From assembly GCF_964340395.1 (NCBI RefSeq), contig NC_135560.1:10175098-10239097 (forward strand): a stretch of 64,000 nt of DNA, in the 5' to 3' direction. Made by a program: the position numbers and the translations under genes. The notes under the pieces were generated by a model. The model did no database searches and was not told where the DNA came from. It saw only the letters and a program-made list of their open reading frames with translations. The stretch's first letter is position 1. Each line of letters begins with the position of its first letter. This stretch comes from Glandiceps talaboti. Lineage: Eukaryota > Hemichordata > Enteropneusta > Spengelidae. Of this stretch, positions 29,253 to 42,000 are shown piece by piece.

Positions 29253-32158
29253 AGGATATCATCAGGCCTGATCACACTGCCACCTAGTGGCCACCGACAG
29301 CTGCAAATAATAAATTCATTCTGATTATGGTTGGAAGCTCATAGTACTTCACCTAGTCCAGTTTGTCTTGTGGAATAACTTCACAACTCATGTGATTTAC
29401 ATACAATGATTAGTTTTAGTCTTTATTTCAAGAAAGACAATTTTTTTTTAGAATTGACTTCTTTCATAGGACGTGTGCACTCGACAAATACGTGTGATGT
29501 ATTCTGAAATATACATATAATAGAACTTGTTTGTGAAATTGACAATTATTCTCACAAAGTCTATTTACCTTCATTTCCACGTGAATTTATGAACTTGTAA
29601 TCTTAATGAATGTGCACTAATGAAAGTATTTTTGTTGACTATATCTATTACTGTAATGTTATTGCAATGTTTGGTGGCTTTGGAGTCACACACACACACA
29701 CACACACACACAAACCAACCACTTTGCCAATATCCTATTAAAAGTGGACTCTTTCTACCATTTTTTAGATCTTTCTTATCTAAATGTTTTAAATATGTTG
29801 CGATGTAATAATATTTTCATTGTGGTTCTTGTATGAATATATACATGTTTATAACACTCAACATAGAGGGCGCACTTCTGATAGCACCAGGAGCTTAGAC
29901 AACTGGGACACACACATGTTGGCATTCAATATATCAAATTTTCCCTGGCATTCTCTACACCAAGGTCAACGATATGAAATAACGGAAAACTGATACACAG
30001 CATATTAATTTGTTTAATACAGTGATATCATTTATTTATTGCCAGTCTTCACATTCAGACAACATTAATTAGTGGAATATTTCTAGTACCAAACTTCACC
30101 ACTGTTTTTCTTTCCTTATACACAATAATATTGATACATTCATTGGTACATATCGATTTTAACCAGAGGTTCCATGCAAAAACTGAAACGTTTAAAAACT
30201 CTTTGTGAAGTAAAGTTTCCTCCTAGTGTGTGACAAATTAGATGTATTATTTCGAGGTTATGTACACAGTTTTGATATCGTTCCCAAAGGCCAAGATACA
30301 CATAGTAAGACACTTGAAAGTACTCGTACAAATTTTGACTTTGTCATCCAAGAACTTGACAAAAGGTAGTAGTCATGTGTTTGATGCTAAATTAAATTCA
30401 AACTTTGTGGTAGAAACCAGTTCTATTATAAATAAACCACTTTTTTTGCTACTGAAAACTTGTTTTAATAGAAACTAAAAAATTAATTACTCCCCCCCCC
30501 CCCCCCCCCATCCCTCCCAAGAAGAAAGATCAGTTTGCTGATACCTTAGTGTAACCTGGAAAGTGATGATAACGTAGGTGCCACTTAGAACAACAGACCT
30601 GTTGCCGGTTCCAAGATGCATTGCGCATCTCTCCATACAATGCCATATATTGTGTACGCACAGAGGGGTTTGCACACGATACTCAGGGGGATGGTTGTCA
30701 CCTGACTCTACCCTGGGTTCAACCGTAAAATCCCTCTGTCATTTATGGCGTTTAGTCTTTGTTCTATAAAATCACTCATAATTAAAGAGCTCAACATGTC
30801 CTTCCATCATTTCACAATAGAAATGTTATTTCAAAACATAATAAAGACAAAACAAGACTAAATGTAACAACATAAGCGATGTCCCCTCGCGCAATGCATC
30901 TTGGAACCAGAAAATTGACTGGTTTGAAGTCAATACATATTCTCCATTGATAATGAATCTTCAATTTGCATATAACTCATCAATCTACTTAACATAAATA
31001 AATACATATTGGCCTCAAATTATGCACTAGAAAGTCTAGAACGGGCACCTCCGATATGATTCTTGTATCTACATGTTAGATTTTTTTTTTTTCAAAACTC
31101 AAACCAGCACTTTATAGAAGCGGACTCATAACTCTTGCATGTTATTTATTAATTTAAAACCTGTTTTAGAATTCTCTGTACCTTAGAAATACTGCCATGA
31201 CATAAAGAAAGTAATACCGAACACTGAAAAAAAAAATGTGAACAATTACGCACTTTTTGAAATGGATGACACTGTGTTACTACATACACCACTCACTTCA
31301 AAGTATTTTATCTAAAGAGTCTTAAAGGTTCGCAACTATACTGTATTTACAACAACCTGGTTTTCACGCAAGAAAAATGTCAGAATTACTATTTTAAGTG
31401 GACTATTGGAGTTCATTTCCAATTCTTCAGTGGGTAAACAACACAATAACACCACATAAAATGAACATTTCAAATTGGCTGCACAAGCTACACTATCTGG
31501 GGTTTACAGTTCGCATTGCACAAATCATCACATATCACTTAGAATAATTCAGTTTAAAATTTCACCCGGTAGTTCGATCATTTAAATCACCAACAATTAC
31601 TTAGTATGGCAATCTGGTTGTCTAATCACAAAAAAACCCATAGATGAATACAATACATGTTCTTGTTTTTCTCAACTATTCTACCTCGTTCTATTTTTTC
31701 TCTATATACCTTGCATATTGCTTAAAATCAGTCTCTTTTTTGAAAAGTTTCTAAACTTTCAGTTACTACGTATGTGGTTTTAAATGTTAGTTTTTTTTTC
31801 TCTGATTATGTTAGAGTTGCATATGCACACGTTGCCAAATTTAGCAGAATTCAACAAATTTGTTGGCTTACATTTTTGATGAATGATCATATTTCAGATC
31901 TGTTTGCTGCAAAAACATTTTGTATGTTCGCGTTTGGCTCAACTTTATGATAGCCCGCACAGAAAAGTCTGTATATGTCAACTTTTTGACTGCCTTAAGA
32001 TGCATAATTTGATGAAAGTCTACGGGTTAATTACTGCTTTGTCATTACCTCCCATGTACTTATTTGTAAATAAGTACATACCTTGGTAGTATAAATACAA
32101 GCAATAATTCCCTTGGACTAGATACTACCTTATGTTTACATTACCGACAACAAAATAT

Positions 32159-32690
32159 AACCAGTCACATTAGCTATGTTTAGAATATGGGTCAGTAAAC
32201 TATTAAACTATGGGGTACATATCGGCTGTATGACCAACCACATTAGCTGTTTAGAATATGAGTCTGTAAACGTTGCACCTATGGGGAACATATGAGCTAT
32301 ACGACCAACCACATTAGCTGTGTTTAGAATGTGGGTCTGTAAACTATGAAACTATCTGGAAACTATGGGGTACATATCGGCTATATTACCAGCCACATTA
32401 CCTATATTTTGAATATGAGTCAGTAAATGTTCTACCTTTGGGGTACATATCAGCTAAATGACCACCCACATTAGCTATGTTTAGAATATGGGTCTCTAAA
32501 CTATGAAACTATGGGGTACATATCAGCTATGTGACCAACCACGTTAGCTATGTTTAGGATATGAGTCTGTAAACTATGAAACTATGGGGTACATATCGGC
32601 TATATTACCAGCCACGTTAGCTGTTTAGAATATGGGTCTGTAAATGTTGACACTATGGGACTACATACATAGCAGCTATGGTTTCTACTG
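32159..32690. repeat. 73-bp tandem repeat, seven copies
   Basis: Units of about 73 bp carry 'ccacattagctatgtttag', 'aatatgggtctgtaaac' and 'tatggggtacatatcggct'. They start near 32161, 32234, 32307, 32391, 32464, 32537 and 32610; the third has an 11-bp internal duplication. Confidence 0.93.
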
Positions 32691-33606
32691 CGGCTGTCTT
32701 GTGATTATATCTTTCACCATACATATACCCTGACTGTCCCACACAGTCAATACTTGAACAAGCAGCAGTATTACAACAGATATACGAATACCCTTTTCCT
32801 TTTTTTTTTCTTTTTTTTACAAAACTTTACATTATGTCCACGACAACCATGATTTTGCAAGAACTCGTATATTGTTAACGGCCTCATTTCTTTTAAAACA
32901 TTTACAATTCACAATACTGTAATATTGATAAATTACTGGTGAAGGAAAGTCTGATTTAAGATCAAGATTTAACAATCTCTGCAGTCAAGAAAAACTCCAA
33001 TAACTTAACATACTTCATTAGGATGTAAATTAGAAGAAATCTATGCATACAATATGCAAATTAGGATATAAATATGCATGTTCATACAATTACTCTTCAA
33101 AAGCAAAAAAAAAAGGCATTTAATTTGTTACTGAAATTCTGACGGTTAAATGGTATAAATTTACAACTGAAATGTATAAACAGTTACTAATCTTTATTTA
33201 AAGATGTACTTTGAAAAATACAAGGACGACACCAAATGGTGAACTAAATTTGTGGATTGGGAAAGGTTAAATGAAAATATCAATGTATACATTAGTATGA
33301 TTTCAGCTGGCTTCTTGTTATGTATGAATAAGGACTTCATAAAAAGTATGTTTTAATCTGTGTGTGTCTTTTTGTAAACACAACTTAATTCTACACACTC
33401 ATACTTTCAGGCTGTCTGTTTTTTCCAGCAATTTTCGTACTCGCACACACAAAAAAACCATGAAATTGAACCGGGAGAGAAGTGCAAAGTCTCATTATTG
33501 TTAGCCTTTGGTGTAAGAACATGCGAGATTTACAACTTACTGAATATATCTGAGTAAAAGCTCATAGTGGCCATTTGTATTCTTTCTCAAAGAGCTATTA
33601 CAACTT

Positions 33607-33612
33607 TTTATT
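33607..33612 (-). terminator. Candidate poly(A) signal of SCAMP
   Basis: AATAAA on the minus strand, 259 bp past the SCAMP stop codon. Later signals may also be used. Confidence 0.35.
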
Positions 33613-33870
33613 TTTACTAAAATGGAAGTCACTTTTTGTTTGTTTTATACATACATGGCTAGTCAATGCCCTTAGAAGGGGATTGAAACATGACCACTGC
33701 AAATATACTTTTTTTCTTAGTGTATGAATTGTAATATCATGTAATAATGATATAGATATTATATCTTGCATTGGTCTTGTTCCCAAACATACAAACTTTC
33801 TGATACAAATTTACACTCTTGAGACAGGTTGCCTTGTCCCGTTTTTTTTCCCCTCTTCCTCTCCCACATT

Positions 33871-36800
33871 TTACATTCTGTTGCCAGAAGTTGTGCCTCC
33901 ACCACCGCTAGTCATGGCTCCTGTTACTGCTCCTGTGACCGCATTCCGTGTCGTCTCTTGTACGGTTGGGTTGGATGTAACAGACGTGGCAAACTCTTGT
34001 TGAGCCTTGGCGAAACTGGCGCCAGTTGTACGGTACAGGCTGTGTACCTGTAATTACAAAATTATGTAAAACATAAGACGTCAAACACATCTTCATAATT
34101 CCAGCTGCATAATTCTAGTTATATTGACTTATTTCAAATTTCATAATTCTATATCATTCGATGCATATCAAAACACATCTCACTAAATCCAACATCCTTC
34201 TTTTCTTCTAAATACTTAAAGTAACACCATCTGTAACCAAGGCTCCATTTTAGGTGAAAGTTAGTGTGCAAAAATACACAAACACAATATTATTTTGAAG
34301 CAAATCTGAATTGACAGGGTACTCTATCTATTAATGTTCAAATATGCTCAAAGAAACTGAGAGTGTGCATTTTATTAAAAATAATTTTTTGGTACCAACG
34401 AAATAATGTCATGTCATATATATAATTTATGAATTTCTGGTGAGAGCCGTTTTCGAAATAAGGGAGTTTACGTCTTGTTGCAGATAACATGTGATATGCA
34501 AATATGTGTAGCAACAATGATTGTCAAACATATGATCGCGGTCAAGCTTTCGCCATGGTCATGTGTAATGACACTAAGAACAATAGTGTTGCTAAGCGTT
34601 TGACACTTTCAGCTTGACTACCCTCACGTGGCTGCTATGGACGAAATGGCTCACATGGGATCTTGTGAGATCTGCCGCGAGATGAAAAATGGCTTACTGA
34701 AATAGCATATATTTCATAATTGACACAAAAGTAATCACCAAAGACCATATAGTTACAGACTGTGTCACACTAATGCATTCCACTATTCACTTCACACTTT
34801 TGACTTCAAACACTACACACTACAAACTATAAACATGTAATACTCCGTACATACATCATGGAAACACTAAGATTCATACACATGCAACTTTTCTTCTTCC
34901 ACTTTTGATTGAGAAACATACACGTTTTGAAAAAAAATCACTTGTCCTTCTTCAGTGTCTAACTGGATCTGACAAAATGATCCAAATATGCTGGAGGTGT
35001 TGAGTATTACCAGAGATGTGAACAGGTTAGCTTCAATATGAGTAAATACAAAATAGACACAGAAGAAGGACAAGTGATTTGTTTGAAACATGTCTGTTTC
35101 TCAATCAAAAGTGGGAGAAGAGAACTTGTGTATGAATAAACATATGATTTTAATTATTTTGTTCAGTGTTTCACCACTAGTAATATTTTCTTACTCAGTT
35201 TCATTGACTACTCTTTCAATAATATTACCAACTCTTTCTCAGTAACTTGATTTCATATCCAGGTGCAATCGCAAAGTTATATCTTTCCAAACTTTTATAA
35301 TCCAAGAACTGAACTCGTTGCATTATTAAAACGGACTGTAATTTAAATCTATCTGTTTGAACCAGCATTTTAATTTCACTATTTTCTACTTTGGAGAAAT
35401 TGTACGAAGTTTATTAATATGTCAGGTAAATTTCTGCATTACTGATTTTTACTTCCATCTTTTCAACTACACATAGCCATCAAAGTAAAAAAAAGAAGTG
35501 TAAAAAAAGTATATGATGTTTGCGTGAGTGTTTGAGTTGTACTGACCAGTTAGTATATTAACAGCAAGCACATAGATGTTATGACAATGAACACAATGCA
35601 GGATAAATAGTGCTCAAAGACAGTGCAAAGCATGCTTTGTTAATGTGAACCAACTCAAGGGTGGACATATGATACTATCAGAACCAATGGAAGGGAAGAA
35701 GTGTCTCGTTCCAACAGTGAGACGGTTTTTAACAGTGTTAGTAGTGGTTGGACTGCAAAGCAAAAACGCAGTGGGGTTAATCTGGGGTTACAAGCAACAT
35801 TGTGGCATGGTAGTTTCAAACAGATTGGCCGTTTTCTCCAAAGTGCTTAATGCATTAAGAATTAGAATTATTTACTTGTAAGTCAAGTTAGATCAAGAAC
35901 GCAAAATGGCACCTCCATGCAAGAGTTTGATAGCTGCTACTTTACTTCTAATAAAGATGCTAATAATACTTTAAAATTTTTTTTTTTTTGAAAGATCTTA
36001 ACATTATCTTTATATAAGAATTAATTTCTGTACAAGCTTGTTTAACACAATTGCATTATTTTTATATACTTGTATTCTCTATTTAACAGTCACCAGTAAG
36101 TGTCACAGTCAACCACATGACCATAACATTTCTGGTGGAACAACAGCATACGTGTATGTGCTTGTATTAATCTATTAACAACTATCTGAATACAGGCATT
36201 TGAAGATCTTTGGAAAAAATATCATACTGAGGCAGAAGATGCACAAGCATTAGTTAAGAAGTTAATGTAGCATTAGTTTTGAACAATCATATAAGAAAGC
36301 AATACTTCAGACTGTACAGATTGTACCCTCCTAGTATATTGCAAACACAGTAGAAGTCATCGACCTACTTTCAAGCTAAAAGACAACATGCATGTGCAAA
36401 TTTATTTTAAGATGACAGGGAAATCTAAAGCAGCATGCTGTAGAGATAGATACCCAGGAAATAGACTATTGCCCAGACTTGGTAACAATTATAGGTCAGT
36501 ATATGTGTGTCATGCATTTCGTAGCTAGACGTTCACCATGGTGTATTACAATAAAAACAGTCTTAACATATCGAAAGATACTATTCTCGTATTCACAATG
36601 AATTCGAACGAGGAAAAAAATATCAGCAGAGCACTACCATAGTATTGATTCAGTTCTTTATGTCAATATTTACTATCATAGATGAATGTGTTGAAGCTTT
36701 GGATCAGGTTTTTAGTCACAAAAATGAGGCAAAAAGGCAGTAATCTACTACGTGTTGCCTTTAAAATGACAGCTGCCTTCCAAAGTGCACTCAAAAACAG

Positions 36801-38921
36801 TGTTCCCTCTAAGCCAACATTATGTGAAACCGATTAAAAACAATTTCTTGTGACCTAGCAAAATTTGATGTTCCCCTATCCAATACTATGGGGTAGTCTA
36901 GGTGCTATGTGTGGCATCAAATCCTCTCTACGTCCTGTCTAGCTCACTGAGAAATCCTGAACCAAAAGTTGTACATGCAAATAAGTAAACCTCCAACTGT
37001 TAGAATGATGTAAACAATGTATACGTAGAGTCTTGACCTGACAAATATACCATATTTGGACATTATGTAAGTGACCCTATAAACTCTAACTTATCATTAG
37101 GCAGAATTCTGATTGATAAACAAAGACGTGGTATTACTGACTACGTGCATAGCTTCAGTTGAATGTGAAATTTCATCAGGATCTCATTGAGCTAGACATA
37201 AAGAGATATCCTGAGATTCGATGCCACGGATAGCACCTAGACTAACTATGTGTCGAGTCACAAGAACACCCATTTTTTATTATATTAATGTACAACTTTT
37301 ACAGGAGGGCATGTGAACATCTGTCCCTCTCTCATCAAATTGACATAAAAAAATGTATCAATACTACTGGCGATGACCTGCTCATATCTTTGGAAAAGTC
37401 TGAGTTGAAATAAAAAATCATTGTTGTCAATACATTTGGGTTAGGGTTTCACTATTACTACATGTACCACCACATACCATAGATATCACCACAACTACTG
37501 CTAACATATTAATTACATGAACACAACTTTAGATAAAAACACACGTTATACACAAAGCACTCTGGAGATGGTTAGTTTGAAATGGTTTACATCCACATAT
37601 CTTTTTCATTAGTACAAATGACAATTAAAAAAATCATTACCCTCCTGAGTAAGTAGGCTTTTAGGACAACAAAAACACAGAATCCTGTAGTAATAATGAT
37701 CATGAGCAATCCAACACCTAGGTTCTTGCTGGCCATGCTAATACTAATGATCCAACCACTGGGTTTATGCATCGAGTGTAAATAGGGTGGAATAATGCAA
37801 GGAAAAAACATGGTCAGTCAGAAAAAAAGTCAGACTGCAGTGAGCGGGATGAGTGATAGTTTTATACTGTTGTGTTGGTTTATATGATGTGATGCAATGC
37901 ATTGCATGGTACGCCACAGTCATTTCCAGCGATGTTGTAGCATGTATGGAAAGTGTCTGCCTTCTCAAACATTTTATAACCCTGTTCAGACACGCGCAGT
38001 TATGTTGGTGCTGTGCCAGCGTAAAGTTAGAACTGAAACCTTTCAAACTGCCAAGTTAGCCTGTCACACGCTGTACATAGTTTTAGCAAAGCAACTTGCA
38101 AGGTTGACAGTTGTAACTTGACGTCGGTGCAGCACCAATGTAACTGTATGTGTCTGAACAGAGTATAAACCTTGTCAACCTGATGTTCACTCTCAGACAA
38201 CTTGTCTTTTATAAGTGCATTTCATCCTTTCCACCTCCTGTAATGTCGCAGACAAAGGTGCTAAAATAACCACACAAAACCAGAAACTACTGTGCCTTGG
38301 ACATACATCAAATAGTCTAAGGATATGCCACCTGCGGGTCAATGACTCCATTACCAGGTGGGTTCTAATTTAAACAAGCCTTATCCACTGGGTTCATATC
38401 TTTATCTTATATTTAACCTCAACATCAAACAGAAGTCTGGTTTTGAATATTTGCAATGACTGGATCGCATGTTGTGACACTGGACAAGCCATTTTTTTTT
38501 GCAGCTGTAGCATTTTCTCCCAACACCACGATAATCCTGGCTTGTAATTATCAAACCATGATGTAGGCGAGTTTCAAAATATTTATGGCAGAAACATGAG
38601 ATGTCAATCTCATTGGTTAAATGTGTCGTTATCACAAGGATGGTTTGCATCCACAATTATAAGGTGCCAACATTTCATAATCATGTATTCAGCACAGCAG
38701 TGATTGTGAAGTGTTATTTTAACACTAAAATAAGTCGGTGCAATCATATAATCATTCAAGAGGTGGATTGGTTGAAACCATACTTGAAACATGCTACTCT
38801 TTGAGATTACAATATACACTTCAAATGCAAGAAGGCTGGCAGATGGCTGGGCTAATGTACATGTATGAAGTGAGATTGTGGATATTGGTGTGGGTGAAAT
38901 GTAAAATGGATGTGTGTTTGA

Positions 38922-39009
<88 letters not shown>

Positions 39010-42000
39010 GTACCTTCTTCAGCATCACGGCACTGAGGACAGCCATGACTGTAAATAATACACCAATAAATAGCATGATTACACCGACGACAATCTGACC
39101 AGCATCACCGCTTGCATCCCCTATCACTGTAAAGGCAATGATCCATCCACTATGGAAAAAAACAAAGTTAGTCAGATACATACAAACATCACTTACCATG
39201 ATAAATTCCAGCCAAGACTTGATCATTTGAAATCAAATTGTTGTATTTGTATTTAAGTTGAAACAATTCACCTCTTTTACAAAAACAAACAATTACTATT
39301 ATAAATATGAACTAATCTGTGAAAGCTAAAATTTACTGATTTAATTTTCAAAAATGATGTGTTAGCAATGAAATGACATCAATACACACATATTTAAAAT
39401 TTTAGGTTTACTTTTAGCATCTGTTGTATAACTTCTACTGCACATTTACAATTTAATTACAAATGAGCTGTTAGCTAGGAATTCACCATGATATTTTAAG
39501 AAGTAGTGCATGCAGACCACTTTGACATACCCTGTGTGATGTGATGTGAAGCAGTATGCAAGATCCATTTTCATCGGTTGTAATTACTATCATGATCACC
39601 ATTATCATTGGTGGGAATAATTTTGAATAAATTATGCAATCCTTCATTTGAGCCAATCAAAGAAGACCTGTCTGCCATACATGCCACACATCAAAGACCT
39701 AGTTGTATCATACTTAAATGAGCTGATATAAAGATTTGTCAAATTTAATAGTTTGATGTCACGAATAAATAATTCATTGTTGCAAAATTTTAACAATATA
39801 CATAATGATAGTGATTAACTTTGTTTTGACATGAGAATATGTGAAACGAATTTTCATGAAGAAAAGGTGAAATTTCACATGAAGTATTCTTTCTGTTAAT
39901 GCATTGAGAATTGACTCACTCATAGATGTTCTAATGACTGGTTTTGATACTAGAACTGACAGCGTAGCATTGTGTTTGCTTGTACTGGTGTATTATTGAT
40001 TAAAATCATTTTATACCAGCTGATTTAGGTATCTATCTATGCAAAATTAAGTACATCTCTACAGCAAATGGTGCCTTTTGGTAATAAAGTGATCAGTATA
40101 GTGTCATATCTTCAGATTATTGCATAAATAACAATGAGTAGAACCTAGTCACTTCTATATCTCAATGGGGATGTGATAGGGATGGGGGGGGGGGGGGCTT
40201 GGAACCTCGTGAGTTTTACATCTTAATGGGGATGAGATGGGACATGGAGGGGGAGGGGATTGGGGGGGGGTTGGAAACTAGTAAATATCAAAGTACTGAG
40301 AATGAAATGTAAAATGACAACAGTTCATAGATTTAGTCCAACACAACTGTCTTTTGGTAACACATGTAAACCCTCATTATGGTTGTCAATGAGTATGCTT
40401 AGCTGAACATGACTTTTGCATAGACAATCACCGATCAGATAACAACAAATTTCTTGTATCAGCTGTATGAGGTGTCTTTGTGCCATACCTGGGATCACTG
40501 TTTTACAAAAGACAACATTTACTGTGAGACTTGTACTCTTAGCAACTACCCCATTACCTAATCTGTAACCAAAGTGACTGCATGCACTTAAAACCCCAAA
40601 ACTGACAAAATTGCCTTACCATGATCCCCACCCTGGAATGCCTATGGCTAGCAGTATTGTTGCACAAATTTGGCAGAAAAATATGAAGAAAAACATGAAG
40701 AAGTTGAACGAACTATCACTCCTGCAACATGGAAAAAAGAAAGAAAAAAAATTCCAGGGCATGGGTCAGTACATGTTGGAATGACAATTTAATGAGCTTA
40801 CCATCCCCCAGAACCCGGAACGCCAATAGCTAAGAAGATTATGAATACAATTTGGCACAAAAATATGAAGAAATACAGAAAAAAGTTGAATGAGCTGTCA
40901 CTCCTGTGGATAAAGAACAAAAGAACAACATTGTAATGAAATTACTCACACACTTCGATAACTTGACTAACATAGAAATAGCTTTTTTCTTTCTGTCTAC
41001 CAAAGGACATATTGATAGGCAGATGCTGAATGTATCAATGTATTTTGTCAGCTGTGAAGGAAGAAACATCTATAAAATACCATCTATGATGCAACTCACA
41101 AGAACAAAACTGACTACATTGAAAAGATTTCATTCCAAAAAAGAAAAGTTTATAGAAGTTTGAAGTTGCTATATGCATTTAATATCATGGTTGACTGGGA
41201 CTTCATTCCAACTACCACACTTGACTGTACTATTAGACCCCTTGTCTTGGCTAGGGCTAATCCACCTCTTCTTTGCAAACTTTGACCCTGCCGAACAACA
41301 CAGGTTTTCACTGGGTACTCCAGTTTCCTCCTGCTTCTTTGCCACTAGGGCGCTGCTCTTGTGGCAACCATTCAACAAATTTCCGAATTTATTTGGACTA
41401 AAGATTATTATTATTGATGTAGTTATAAATTGATATCTTGTCTGGGTTAGGGCCCTATCCTTGAAATGGTATGGTCCTTTAGTACAAAAGGCTTACGCCA
41501 TGAAACATGTCTGTTTACCCAAAGACATACAGAAATTTTGTATCTTTTATCTTTCTTTCTGTTCAAAGGATGGCTTGTAGATGATTTGCAATAATGTATT
41601 TTGTTAAGCAACACTGCACTTACAACTTTTAAGGCTATTTGTAATGCTTGATCTAACAAGACACCTGTATCTCATGTTCTATTTGTTCTTAATCTCTCTA
41701 TAATAATATCATTCTACTTGTAACTTTTGGCAGTTTGATGAAAAATCCTTCACCGCGATCACCTGTTCAAGAAATAAAAGTTGAAAATGAACCGAATAGT
41801 AATGCATACCTGAAGGCTTTGTAAACTGGTCTGTACCAACAAACAAATGAACATGGAGTGAAGAGTACTAGATAGACAACAGAGATGCCAAATGTAGTTC
41901 CACAGCCATCACCACCTGCGCATAAACAGGCCAGAGCACCCAGCATATTCAGGAATAACAGACACGAATAACCTGGAATGAAGGTACAGAATACAAAGTC

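Larger units (their letters stand above)
27100..33600. other. Convergent intergenic spacer
   Basis: No protein gene found between the ZNF474 and SCAMP 3' ends. It contains a hAT-type MITE remnant (about 27640-27752, ending GAGAGGGCATACTG), an inverted-repeat element at 28.8-29.3 kb, a (CA)13 run at 29689-29713, a C-run near 30492 and a 73-bp tandem array at 32.16-32.69 kb. The short ORFs lack support. Confidence 0.6.
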
